Source: a bacterium (lineage in GTDB: Bacteria; Patescibacteriota; Patescibacteriia; Magasanikbacterales; GWA2-37-8). From it: 34,683 nucleotides of DNA. A program made the translations under genes and the position numbers. The DNA lies in assembly GCA_021812425.1 (NCBI GenBank), contig JAKANM010000003.1, positions 1 to 34,683 of the forward strand, written 5' to 3'. The notes below the pieces were generated by a model that was given only the letters and a program-made list of their open reading frames with translations, was not told the origin of the DNA and searched no databases. Below, piece after piece: positions 1 to 8,384 of this stretch (positions within the stretch are counted from its first letter, which is position 1; each line of letters begins with the position of its first letter).

Positions 1-754
1 CGGCAAAACCGAACTGGCCAAGACTCTAGCCAAAGTCCTCTATGCCAATCCGGAAGCCTTTATAAAATTAGACATGAGTGAATTCAACGAAAGTTTTGGC
101 GTCTCGAAACTTCTCGGCTCGCCGGCGGGATATATCGGATACAAAGAAAGCAACCATTTTACCGACAAAATAAAACTAAACCCGCACTGTGTGGTTCTGT
201 TTGATGAGATTGATAAAGCGCATCGCGATATTGTCAGGTTACTGCTACAAATTTTGGAGAACGGACAAATTACCGATTCGACCGGCAAAACTGTCTCGCT
301 TCGCCACGCTGTTATTATTCTTACCACTTCCTACGGCTCCGAAGAAATGAAAAAAAATGCTTTTGGCTTTGGAAACGCGGCCGTCAACGCCAAAGAAACC
401 AGACAGCGTCTTGTCGACAAACTCAAAGAATATTTTTCACCTGAAGTTATCAACCGGCTTGATCGCATCTGCTTCTTCAATACGCTGGATGCAGTTACGC
501 TTCAGAAACTCGCCGAACTCGAACTCAAACGTTTCAACGAACAGCTCCGCCATTACCACACTTCAATTTCTACCGACAACAAAGTCTTGGAGTGGGTCGT
601 CTCGCAAATTCCGGGAGCGAAAAGCGGCGCGCGCGAGGTGCGACAATTTATTCGCGAGCAAGTGGAAGGATTAATGACCGAAATTATCCTCCGAAAAAAA
701 GTAAAAAATAATTATCTGCTGACAGTCAGTGATAATGCTTTACTAGTTAAATAA
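1..754 (+). CDS. Clp/ClpB-type AAA+ ATPase, C-terminal (D2) part, cut by window edge
   Basis: The reading frame is open to the left edge, so the N-terminal part lies outside the window; 250 residues are visible. It starts inside the Walker A motif (GKTELAKTLA) and continues with the pore loop GYIGYKES, Walker B VVLFDEIDKAH, an arginine finger in PEVINRLD (visible residue 152) and sensor 2 GAREVRQF (R211), followed by the ClpB_D2-small type C-terminal domain. This is the second ATPase ring of the ClpA/B/C group, which unfolds or disaggregates proteins with ATP. The sensor-1 stretch reads LTTSYGS where the family normally has LTSNxGS, so the usual Asn is Ser (visible residue 110). I see no IGF-type ClpP-binding loop in this part. 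The stop overlaps the next upstream ATG by one base (TAATG), so it is probably co-transcribed with the downstream membrane-protein genes. ClpB versus ClpC cannot be decided without the N-terminus. Confidence 0.9.
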   Translation, partial: GKTELAKTLAKVLYANPEAFIKLDMSEFNESFGVSKLLGSPAGYIGYKESNHFTDKIKLNPHCVVLFDEIDKAHRDIVRLLLQILENGQITDSTGKTVSLRHAVIILTTSYGSEEMKKNAFGFGNAAVNAKETRQRLVDKLKEYFSPEVINRLDRICFFNTLDAVTLQKLAELELKRFNEQLRHYHTSISTDNKVLEWVVSQIPGAKSGAREVRQFIREQVEGLMTEIILRKKVKNNYLLTVSDNALLVK

Positions 755-783
755 TGTCTATTATGGCCGAAGGAGACCAAGCC

Positions 784-1473
784 ATGACAAACCCACCAGG
801 CCTCGCCGCGAACGATCAAAGCGCGGTGGCTTCTGACCTCATGAAGGGTGATATTTCCGGCGATATAACATCGGTCTCAAAAAGGTCCGCTGGTCCGCAA
901 GCAGAAGTCGGAGAAGGCCAGCAACAAAATATCCAAACAAGCCTCGGCGCCGAAAGACAACGTCTACAGCAAATTCAAAGAGCGGAAGCAAAACTTACCG
1001 GAGAAGGAGCGGGGGCGGAAGCAGGCGGCAAGCTTTTTGGCGGCATAACCGGCGTGATTTTACAAAAAATCCCCGGGGTCGGCATGCTGATAAACAGATT
1101 TAAAAAATCCGCCGATTTAGAAAGTAAAATCAAGACACTTGAAAAAATGAAACGACGTTTAAAACTGGCGAAAACTACAGCGGCCATTGTCGATGCGATC
1201 AGACGATGGTCAGAGGCGGTCGCGGCGAGTAGCGAAACGATTGTCATCCCAATTTTTTTGGTGATCGGTTTCATCCCGTGGGTGATGTTCAGCGTCATCT
1301 TTGATCTTGGTCCGACCGCAAAAACGATTAACCAAGTTACAAAAAAAGCCGACAAAACGTTGTCGATGCTAAAAAAACTTGTCCAACAAAATGCGCAACG
1401 AAAAGCGGCGCTGAATGATCTAAGAGGAGCAGAAATTTCCGCCGCGCGTGAACAAGTTGAAAATGCCGCGTAA
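784..1473 (+). CDS. Coiled-coil protein with one or two membrane segments, unknown function
   Basis: I do not recognise this 229-aa protein. The frame is open from an ATG at 754 that overlaps the Clp stop, but a strong SD sequence GAAGGAG (769-775) lies 8 bases before the in-frame ATG at 784, so I choose 784. The N-terminus (about 1-80) is polar, Gln/Ala/Gly-rich and probably disordered. A hydrophobic or amphipathic Gly-rich stretch lies near residues 85-103, then a basic helical region rich in K/R/E (105-145), a clear transmembrane helix with IPIFLVIGFIPWVMFSVIF (about 152-174), and a C-terminal charged helical tail likely to form a coiled coil. Its place between a Clp-type ATPase and exported proteins suggests a membrane component of an envelope or secretion machine, but that is inference from context. 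Confidence 0.75.
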   Translation: MTNPPGLAANDQSAVASDLMKGDISGDITSVSKRSAGPQAEVGEGQQQNIQTSLGAERQRLQQIQRAEAKLTGEGAGAEAGGKLFGGITGVILQKIPGVGMLINRFKKSADLESKIKTLEKMKRRLKLAKTTAAIVDAIRRWSEAVAASSETIVIPIFLVIGFIPWVMFSVIFDLGPTAKTINQVTKKADKTLSMLKKLVQQNAQRKAALNDLRGAEISAAREQVENAA

Positions 1474-1510
1474 TTTTTAAGTAAATGTATATATTTGAAA
1501 TTTTTCGTCT

Positions 1511-2743
1511 ATGAACCCCACCCTCAAACGCTTCCTCCTCATCGTCGGCCTCCTAGGTATTGCTTTTGTGATTAGCTTCGCGCTCTATAATGTTTTCAAA
1601 AAAGGACAGCCAGGAGCGCCTACTCAGCCGGGCGGTATCGGTCCTGGAGGTGTACCGAGTGGAATTTTACCAGGCGCTGGTTTTCGCGCCACCACTACCG
1701 GGGGCGAGGGCGTAAGCGGACCAGGAATACTGCCAAGCGCGAATATTGTTATCGGTTCTGCCAATGAAAATTATTATCGTCCGGCGGCCGTCACCAAACT
1801 CATCTCCGAAAACGCGGTCTTTCCTTCTCTATCAAACGGAAGCGTCCGCTTTCACAACGAAACTGACGGTAAATTTTATTCCCTGGGACCGGACGGAAAA
1901 ATGCGATCGCTAAGCGACCAAGTATTCTATAATGTCCAGAATGTCGTCTGGGCAAAAACTGCCAACAAAGCGGTCATAGAATATCCCGACAACAGCAAGA
2001 TAATTTACAATTTTGAAACCAAAACTCAGACTACACTCCCGAAACACTGGGAGGATTTTAGCTTCTCCCCTGATAGCACAGAAATAGCCGCCAAGAGCCT
2101 CGGTCTAGCGCCGGAAAACCGCTGGCTTATTACCACCAAAGACGATGGCTCAGGCGCTAAACTTATCGAACCGCTCGGCAATAACGCCGACAAAGTAACC
2201 ATGGATTGGTCGCCAAGCCGACAAACGGTTGCCTTCTCCCAAACCGGCGAAGCGCAAGGCGCTGACCGCAAAGAAATTTTGTTCCTCGGATTAAATGGTG
2301 AGAATTTCAAATCTATTATAGTTGAAGGTCTTGATTTCCAACCGCAATGGTCGCCCACCGGGCAAAAATTGCTTTATAGCGTCGACAGCGCGCGTAGCGA
2401 CTTCAAACCGGAACTCTGGATCGTAAATTCCTATGGAGATAATATTGGCGCGGGCCGTCAGCTTCTGCAGGTAAACACCTGGGCCAAAAAATGCGCTTTC
2501 GCCGATGACAGTACGCTCATTTGCGGGGTACCGCGGTCTCTCCCTGAGGGCGCTGGTATGTCACCCGCCATCGCAGCCGATACTCCCGACGATCTCTACC
2601 GGATCGACATCAAGACCGGCATTCGGACCCCCCTGCCGCTCGACAGGAACTACACGATTGATTCTATTTCATACGATGCCACCGGCCGAAAAGTCATTTT
2701 CACCGACCACCATCAAACTGGCGCATTTCAGGTAGCTCTCTAA
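1511..2743 (+). CDS. Membrane-anchored beta-propeller (TolB/WD40-like) protein
   Basis: This 410-aa protein has an N-terminal membrane anchor (about residues 7-28, LLIVGLLGIAFVISFALYNVF), then a Gly/Pro-rich flexible linker (about 31-75) and a long outward-facing domain. The domain holds recurring blade-like units with the TolB/PD40 pattern, for example FSFSPDSTEIA, DWSPSRQTVAFS, PQWSPTGQKLLYS and SYDATGRKVIFTD, each a beta-hairpin around a (W/F)SP.G/D..(I/V) core. Such propellers usually bind proteins, and here the domain is likely held outside the cytoplasmic membrane. The gene follows the coiled-coil membrane gene after 37 bases and is 4 bases before the DsbA-like gene, so it looks operonic. 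No catalytic residues are recognisable, and the exact function is unknown. Confidence 0.8.
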   Translation: MNPTLKRFLLIVGLLGIAFVISFALYNVFKKGQPGAPTQPGGIGPGGVPSGILPGAGFRATTTGGEGVSGPGILPSANIVIGSANENYYRPAAVTKLISENAVFPSLSNGSVRFHNETDGKFYSLGPDGKMRSLSDQVFYNVQNVVWAKTANKAVIEYPDNSKIIYNFETKTQTTLPKHWEDFSFSPDSTEIAAKSLGLAPENRWLITTKDDGSGAKLIEPLGNNADKVTMDWSPSRQTVAFSQTGEAQGADRKEILFLGLNGENFKSIIVEGLDFQPQWSPTGQKLLYSVDSARSDFKPELWIVNSYGDNIGAGRQLLQVNTWAKKCAFADDSTLICGVPRSLPEGAGMSPAIAADTPDDLYRIDIKTGIRTPLPLDRNYTIDSISYDATGRKVIFTDHHQTGAFQVAL

Positions 2744-2747
2744 CCTT

Positions 2748-3398
2748 ATGACATTTACCAACCGAAAACTCTTCGCTATCCTTCTTATTCTAACGACCAT
2801 CATCGGCCTCCTGCTTTGGAGAGAAATTAGAAATTTTGAGTCAATCACAACTTCCGCCTCGACCGAACCCCTCATCGCCGACAATAGCACTCCGCTCGAT
2901 ATTTCTTCCTCCGACCAAAGCCTGAATCCCGGCGGGCAACTAATCGTCGTCGAATACCAAGACCTAGGAAATTCTAAAGCAAAAATCCTGCATCAAGAGC
3001 TAACCAGTTTTGCGGAAAAAAATCCTGGCGTTCGTCTTGTTTTCAAACACGCGCCGATCGCGCATTTATTTTCTGACGGCGTCCTCGCCCACAAAGCCGC
3101 CTACTGCGCCGGATTACAGCATAAACTATGGTCATTTTTGGATAATTTGATTTCACGCGACTACGATCTGCGTGAGTCCGGAGTCCAAAAAGCGGCGGAG
3201 GAAACCGGACTTAACCTGCCTTTGTGGTCAACCTGTCTTGCGTCGGAAAATACCGCCGCTGCCATCAAAAAAGATTACGATGAGGCGAAAAGCCTTGAGC
3301 TTGGCGAGCCCCCATTAATTTTCATTAACAATAAAAAATTAAATACGAAACTTGATATAAATATTTCCGACTTGCTCTCGACCTTAATTGCCAAATAG
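2748..3398 (+). CDS. DsbA/thioredoxin-fold exported protein lacking the CxxC active site
   Basis: This 216-aa protein has an N-terminal membrane anchor or signal (about 7-24), a Ser/Thr-rich linker, and a domain that follows the DsbA-like family pattern: VVEYQDLGNSKAK (where relatives read roughly EFxDFQCPYCK), VRLVFKHAPI, AAYCAGLQHKLW, a second Cys in WSTCLAS, and PPLIFINNKK, which corresponds to the cis-Pro loop (TPTFFINGK in relatives). The catalytic CxxC is replaced by N75-S-K-A78, so thiol-disulfide exchange through that site should be impossible. The two non-catalytic cysteines typical of this family are kept. It lies 4 bases after the propeller gene and 2 bases before a Cys-rich secreted protein. 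A chaperone-like or scaffold role without redox chemistry is possible (inference). Confidence 0.8.
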   Translation: MTFTNRKLFAILLILTTIIGLLLWREIRNFESITTSASTEPLIADNSTPLDISSSDQSLNPGGQLIVVEYQDLGNSKAKILHQELTSFAEKNPGVRLVFKHAPIAHLFSDGVLAHKAAYCAGLQHKLWSFLDNLISRDYDLRESGVQKAAEETGLNLPLWSTCLASENTAAAIKKDYDEAKSLELGEPPLIFINNKKLNTKLDINISDLLSTLIAK

Positions 3399-3400
3399 CT

Positions 3401-4891
3401 ATGAAACGTCTTATATTTTTTATTCTTTGCATCGGATTGGTGATTTTTTATCGACCCCAATCCGTTTTCGCGGGATCATGTAAGTGCGATAAGAGCTTCA
3501 CGAACGTCGATAATACTACTATCCCGGATGCCTGCTACCCAAACCCCGTAAATAACGCTTCAGAATGCGCCGGCCGATTGGTCGATTCAAGCAGTGGCGA
3601 ATATATGAATTGTGTTTTCTGCTCTGACAATACGTGCTCGCTAGCCAGTTGTGAAGATTATGGACTTACTTCCGGCGGCGTAAATTGTACGACCGAAGAT
3701 AATTGCCGACAGATGGTCGGAAGCCCAACCGGAGTGGCCAAATGCCTGCACAGCGTCTGCTATTTCGATGCGGCGGCGCTGGCGTCAAAAGATAACCAAA
3801 CCGGCGTCCTTGGGATCGGTGAGGTGGTGAAGGTAAGCAATCCCACGCTGGAAATAAAAATCCCCGGACTAAATTTTAAGCCAATCGATCAAACGGTTGA
3901 TTCGGAGGGTTACCTCCATCTTACTTCTCTTGCCGAATACCTCGCCGCAGTTTATAAATTCGCGCTCGCGGCGGCGAGTATCGTGGCGGCGATCATGATC
4001 GTGGTTAACGGCTTTCGTATTTCGATATCGGCCGGCGGTGAACAAAAAAATATCGGGGTCAAACATATAACCCAAGCCGTCATCGGACTCGTGATCCTTT
4101 GGAGTTCATATTTTTTGTTCTATACGATCAATCCCGAGTTGGTGCAATTTAAGGCGCTGAAGGTTAGATTTATAAAACCAATAATTCTCCCCGAGATAGA
4201 AACAAGTATTTCAACTGGAAACGCCACTACTGGCCCTGCCCCCACTGGCTTAATGCAAATTCCGGACTCAACCCTTATTACCAACAAAGGAACTCAGCAG
4301 GCCTTGCCTGACGTTGTAACTGCTTTGCAAAGAGCCGTAGATGATTCTCAGGTAAAAATAATCGTTAGTAGTAGCTTCCGACCAGCATCAACTCAATACT
4401 CTCTGATGCAAAGCATGTGCGGCTGCCCAGCTGAATCGACCCTCGCACCTAACCTAAGTATGTCGGCGTTGAGCGCGCTCTGCACGTCATGTAGCGGCTG
4501 CCAGGCTGCCTGCGACTTAACTAGAGTAAACGGAGTTTTTCAGGCGCCGGCTATGAGCCACTTTGCCGGCAACACCGTCGATATCGCTTCCGCCGCGGAA
4601 GGCTCCAAGACAAATTGCACTGGCTCGGATGCTAACGTTAATTCAAGTATTAATGTTGTTATGACTCCGACCACAATTAACAATGCAACAACCTGCGTTC
4701 CTGAAGAGCAACAAAAATTAATCAAAGCGATGTTAAATAATGATTTTTGCGTGGGACTAAAAGCTAGCAGTCTGAGCTTGCGAGAATCCTGGCACTTTGA
4801 ATATACTAAAGCAGGCCTACCGGTTTCTGGCTTCTGCACTAACGATCTCAACGATGCAAATCTGCAAAAATTATATTACGTTCAAAATTGA
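3401..4891 (+). CDS. Secreted VirB2/TrbC-like pilin-type module fused to an M15 (VanY-like) peptidase domain
   Basis: This 496-aa protein has three visible parts. A signal peptide (1-24, cleavage after SVFA) leads into a Cys-rich extracellular region (about 25-125). Next come two transmembrane helices (about 184-204 and 224-243) separated by a short loop with AGGEQKNIG and followed by INPELVQF, the layout of the two-helix type IV secretion pilins common in CPR bacteria. The C-terminal part (about 290-490) matches M15/VanY-type D,D-carboxypeptidases: SSSFRP with R327, SHFAGNTVDI giving zinc ligands H387 and D394, and ESWHFEY giving catalytic E462 and zinc ligand H465. Extra cysteines (CGC, CTSCSGC) sit inside the peptidase domain. 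It probably trims peptidoglycan stem peptides at the membrane, perhaps to let a surface apparatus through the wall. The stop is TGA. Confidence 0.82.
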   Translation: MKRLIFFILCIGLVIFYRPQSVFAGSCKCDKSFTNVDNTTIPDACYPNPVNNASECAGRLVDSSSGEYMNCVFCSDNTCSLASCEDYGLTSGGVNCTTEDNCRQMVGSPTGVAKCLHSVCYFDAAALASKDNQTGVLGIGEVVKVSNPTLEIKIPGLNFKPIDQTVDSEGYLHLTSLAEYLAAVYKFALAAASIVAAIMIVVNGFRISISAGGEQKNIGVKHITQAVIGLVILWSSYFLFYTINPELVQFKALKVRFIKPIILPEIETSISTGNATTGPAPTGLMQIPDSTLITNKGTQQALPDVVTALQRAVDDSQVKIIVSSSFRPASTQYSLMQSMCGCPAESTLAPNLSMSALSALCTSCSGCQAACDLTRVNGVFQAPAMSHFAGNTVDIASAAEGSKTNCTGSDANVNSSINVVMTPTTINNATTCVPEEQQKLIKAMLNNDFCVGLKASSLSLRESWHFEYTKAGLPVSGFCTNDLNDANLQKLYYVQN

Positions 4892-4897
4892 TCCGGC

Positions 4898-6229
4898 ATG
4901 AACAAGAATGTTTCAATATTCAAATGTTCCTCCTGCGACGCTCAGTATTCCAAATGGACTGGGCGTTGTTTAGAATGTGGAAAATGGGGAACTATCGTTG
5001 AAAGCTCAAAACCCCAATCGCCAATTTCCAAATCCACCGTACCGGCGGCGAAGACAGTGAAACTTGAAGAAATAAAAAGTGAAGGTGTTAGACGAGTGAA
5101 AACTAATATCGATGAACTTGATCGGGTGTTGGGCGGCGGTCTAGTCCCCGGCAGTCTAATCCTGCTTGGCGGCGAACCTGGAATCGGTAAATCCACTCTG
5201 ACGATCGAAATGGCTGCGAAGATTCAGAATGCGCTGGTAATTTCCGGCGAAGAATCAATCGGCCAAATAAAACTTCGCGCTGATCGGCTCAACATAAATT
5301 CCAAAAGTCTTGAACTAGCCAATGAAACAAACATCGAAATAATAATCGCGACGATTCTCACTAAAAAACCAACGCTCGTGATCATCGACTCAATGCAAAC
5401 GATTTTTTCTGCTGAAGTCGAGGGCGAAGCCGGCTCCCCCACCCAGATCCGGGCCTGCACCACCAAGCTCCTCGAAGCAGTGAAACCAACCCAGACCACC
5501 GCTGTCATCGTCGGCCATGTCACCAAAGAAGGAATAGTCGCCGGACCAAAAACCCTCGAACATTTGGTCGACACGGTTGTATATCTCGAAGGCGACCGCC
5601 ATCATTTTTATCGAATCCTTAGAACCGTAAAAAATCGCTTCGGATCAACCGATGAAGTCGGGGTATTCCAGATGCATGAAGGCGGTCTCCGCGAAGTCAA
5701 AAATCCTTCCGCTGCTTTTCTCTCGGAACGAGGAGAAAATCTTCCAGGAAATGTTCTGACCTGTCTGATCGAGGGTACGCGCCCCCTCATTGTCGAAGTG
5801 CAGGCGTTGGTTACCAAAACGGCCTTTGGCTATCCGACTCGCAAAGCCAGTGGTTTTGATTTGAACCGTCTGCACGTTCTAATAGCCGTGCTACAAAAAC
5901 GCGCGAAGCTCCAGCTCGAAAGCTATGATATCCATATCAACATTGCCGGCGGACTTACGGCCGACGAACCAGCCGCTGACCTCGCCATTGCTCTCGCCAT
6001 CGCTAGCGCCTACAAAGACAAACCGCTCGGCGGCGACCTCGTCGTCTTCGGAGAAATTGGACTTGGCGGCGAGGTCCGACCAATCGTTCAAGTAGAAAAA
6101 AGAATAAAGGAATGTGAACAGCTGGGTATGAAACGAATTTTAACCAATACCGGATCAAAAAAACTTACCTCGTCTAAACTTAAAATCCTGGACATCAAAA
6201 ATATCCAGGAGATAATCAAACACACCTAA
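4898..6229 (+). CDS. radA: DNA repair ATPase RadA
   Basis: At 443 aa this is a full-length RadA/Sms. It carries the N-terminal C4 zinc finger (C10, C13, C24, C27), a RecA-like ATPase core with Walker A GGEPGIGKST (91-100), the RadA-specific KNRFG motif (245-249), and a C-terminal Lon-protease-like domain (about 285-443, with DLNRLHVLIAVLQKRA and NIAGGLTADEPAADLAIALAI). RadA is a DnaB-type helicase that extends D-loops during recombination and processes branched intermediates. It starts 7 bases after the pilin/M15 gene, so it appears to be the last gene of that operon, although its role is unrelated. No SD is visible. It runs head-on into recG with one base between the stop codons. Confidence 0.97.
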   Translation: MNKNVSIFKCSSCDAQYSKWTGRCLECGKWGTIVESSKPQSPISKSTVPAAKTVKLEEIKSEGVRRVKTNIDELDRVLGGGLVPGSLILLGGEPGIGKSTLTIEMAAKIQNALVISGEESIGQIKLRADRLNINSKSLELANETNIEIIIATILTKKPTLVIIDSMQTIFSAEVEGEAGSPTQIRACTTKLLEAVKPTQTTAVIVGHVTKEGIVAGPKTLEHLVDTVVYLEGDRHHFYRILRTVKNRFGSTDEVGVFQMHEGGLREVKNPSAAFLSERGENLPGNVLTCLIEGTRPLIVEVQALVTKTAFGYPTRKASGFDLNRLHVLIAVLQKRAKLQLESYDIHINIAGGLTADEPAADLAIALAIASAYKDKPLGGDLVVFGEIGLGGEVRPIVQVEKRIKECEQLGMKRILTNTGSKKLTSSKLKILDIKNIQEIIKHT

Positions 6230-6230
6230 A

Positions 6231-8282
6231 CTACTCAAGGTGCACCGATTCTTTCCACTCTTTCATTTTTTTGACGAGTTCCGGAAATTCTAAAAGTTGA
6301 GATAAAATCACTCGCGCCGACTCACGGGCTTTTTTTATTAAAGCAGTGTCGGAAAGTTTAGCGAGGCGGAGCTGCATCATTCCACTCTGAGTAGTCCCAT
6401 AGACTTCCCCGGGGCCACGCAACTCCAAATCTTTTTCAGCCAGTTCAAAACCATTTTGATGTTTTTCAAAAAAACGCAGCCGCTCCAGGGTCCTGCTCGA
6501 ACCGTTATCCGAAAAAACAAAACAATAAGACTGCTTGTCACTGCGACCGACTCGGCCTCTAAACTGATGTAACTGCGCAAGACCAAACCGATCCGCGCCT
6601 TCGACCATCATGACAGTCGCGTTCGGCACATCCACCCCAACCTCGATCACCGAAGTCGAAACCAAAATATCATTTTCCTTATTTTTAAACGCCGCCATTA
6701 TTTTTTCTTTTTCTTCACCTTTCATTTTTCCATGCAAATAACTTACGCGCATCTCTGGAAAAATCTGCTCGGATAATTTTTTGTATTCGGTGAGGACGGA
6801 TTTTTTTTCGATCTGCGCGGAAGGGTTGTCTTCTATCAACGGACAAACGACGAATACTTGCCCACCTTTTTCTACTTCTTTACGGATAAACTCATACGCC
6901 TTGTCGCGATTTCGCGGCTCGACGATCCTGGTCGTGACCGGCTTTCTGCCAGGCGGCATCTCTCTGATGATCGAGACATCAAGATCTCCGTAGACCATCA
7001 GGGCGAGCGAACGCGGGATCGGTGTCGCCGTCATGCTGAGAAAATGCACTCCACGTCCTTTTTCTTTGATTACCTTACGTTGTAAAACTCCAAAGCGATG
7101 CTGTTCATCCACGACCGCGAGGCCAACATTTTTAAATTCGACCCCTTCGGAAAGCAAAGCATGTGTCCCCAGGATCACATTCGCCTCGCCTGAGGTGATT
7201 ATTTTTTGCAGTTCTTTTTTTGAGACCTCGGACCTCTCCTGATTTTTAAATATTAAATGTTGTGAACGAGTAAACAAGGCTAGCGTCTGGTCGGGCAATA
7301 ATCTGCAAACCGAATCAAAATGCTGAAATGCCAAGATTTCCGTTGGCGCCATCATGATCCCCTGAAAACCGGAAAGGACGGCATTATAAAGAGCGACCGC
7401 GGCGACCACCGTCTTGCCGGACCCGACGTCGCCCGACAACAACCTGTTCATCGGCGCTTCTTCCGCAATATTTTTTAAAATTTCCCAGGCCGCGATTTTT
7501 TGATCCTTGGTGAGGATGAACAGCAAACCAGCCACAAACTTTTTAATTTCCTCCTCATGAAAAGTCAAAGCCGGAGCCCGAAGCACGGTCCGTTCATGGC
7601 GTGCGAGCTCCGTCTGCAGCTGGACTAAAAATAATTCATCAAACTTCAGACGTTCAGTCGCAGAATTAATTTGCGCGTCAGAATCCGGGAAATGAATTTG
7701 CTTTATCGCCTCTCCCAACGTGATAAGATTATTTTCTTTTTTAATTTTCTCCGGCAGCCAATCTACGAGATTGGACGCGGCCGGCAACGACTGCTCGACC
7801 AAAAATCGAACTTGCTTCTGCGTGATTCCTTCGGTAAGAGGATACATCGGCACAAGACGAGCAGTATGGATATTACGCCGTGAGGCCAATTCATAAGCGG
7901 GACTTACAAACTGCAGACCAAGCGAATCGCGTTTTACCACTCCGGAAATATAAACTTCGGTGCCGGTCTCAAGATTTTTTGTGAGGTACGGCTGATTAAA
8001 CCAAACTAATCTAATGCTCCCAGTCTCATCGGTAAGCAGCGCTTCAGTAAGACTACGTCGATTGCGAATACGACGATTGGCGATCAATTCGATTGCGCCT
8101 TTCACTGTGACCGCATCACCCTCCCGTAACTCCTTAATCGGCGCGACGCGGCTGAAATCCTCATAGCGAAAAGGGTAGTGATGAAGTAAATTATTAACTG
8201 TAAAAATGCCAAGCCGTTCCAATCTTTTGGCTGTGGTCTTTCCGACTTTGTTCAAAGCCTCAATTCGTGTTTCTAGGTTCAT
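6231..8282 (-). CDS. recG: ATP-dependent DNA helicase RecG
   Basis: RecG unwinds and regresses stalled forks and Holliday junctions. The protein shows the N-terminal wedge/OB domain (about 1-230, including VTVKGAIELIANRRIRN), Walker A SGDVGSGKT, the DEQH box (DEQHRFG), LSMTATPIPR, and the C-terminal helicase motifs DILVSTSVIEVGVDVPNA and QFRGRVGRS. The frame is open from an ATG at 8300, but I prefer the ATG at 8282 (MNLETRIEALNKVGKTTAKR, 683 aa) because RecG proteins begin close to the helix-hairpin-helix-like VGKTTA segment and because a promoter -10 box at 8312-8317 would put transcription start only about 5 bases before 8300. No SD precedes either start. It converges with radA. Confidence 0.95.
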   Translation of the reverse strand: MNLETRIEALNKVGKTTAKRLERLGIFTVNNLLHHYPFRYEDFSRVAPIKELREGDAVTVKGAIELIANRRIRNRRSLTEALLTDETGSIRLVWFNQPYLTKNLETGTEVYISGVVKRDSLGLQFVSPAYELASRRNIHTARLVPMYPLTEGITQKQVRFLVEQSLPAASNLVDWLPEKIKKENNLITLGEAIKQIHFPDSDAQINSATERLKFDELFLVQLQTELARHERTVLRAPALTFHEEEIKKFVAGLLFILTKDQKIAAWEILKNIAEEAPMNRLLSGDVGSGKTVVAAVALYNAVLSGFQGIMMAPTEILAFQHFDSVCRLLPDQTLALFTRSQHLIFKNQERSEVSKKELQKIITSGEANVILGTHALLSEGVEFKNVGLAVVDEQHRFGVLQRKVIKEKGRGVHFLSMTATPIPRSLALMVYGDLDVSIIREMPPGRKPVTTRIVEPRNRDKAYEFIRKEVEKGGQVFVVCPLIEDNPSAQIEKKSVLTEYKKLSEQIFPEMRVSYLHGKMKGEEKEKIMAAFKNKENDILVSTSVIEVGVDVPNATVMMVEGADRFGLAQLHQFRGRVGRSDKQSYCFVFSDNGSSRTLERLRFFEKHQNGFELAEKDLELRGPGEVYGTTQSGMMQLRLAKLSDTALIKKARESARVILSQLLEFPELVKKMKEWKESVHLE

Positions 8283-8311
8283 AAACGCGACGTAGCCCAT
8301 ATAGCGAGCTT

Positions 8312-8320
8312 ATTATAACA
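8312..8320 (-). promoter_or_regulatory. Candidate extended -10 promoter for recG
   Basis: On the minus strand TGT-TATAAT is a perfect -10 hexamer (8312-8317) with an upstream TG. No good -35 box is present; the position falls in the T-tract of the upstream terminator. Extended -10 promoters can work without one. Predicted start is near 8305. Confidence 0.5.
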
Positions 8321-8328
8321 GCTGCCAT

Positions 8329-8372
8329 AAAAAAAGAGAAAGCCCAGGTGGAAATGAATCCTAACACTGGGC
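8329..8372 (-). terminator. Rho-independent terminator after the 70-aa membrane protein gene
   Basis: Read on the minus strand, GCCCAG (8367-8372) pairs with CTGGGC (8342-8347), with one more TG/CA step across a bulged G, and is followed by the T-rich tract TTTCTCTTTTTTT (8329-8341). It lies 13 bases after the stop of the small gene and just before the recG promoter. Confidence 0.8.
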
Positions 8373-8384
8373 GTGGGGTGACTA

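Noticed and set aside
754-783. ATG at 754 as start of the coiled-coil membrane protein
   Set aside because: It overlaps the Clp stop and could be used, but the strong SD at 769-775 fits the ATG at 784 much better.
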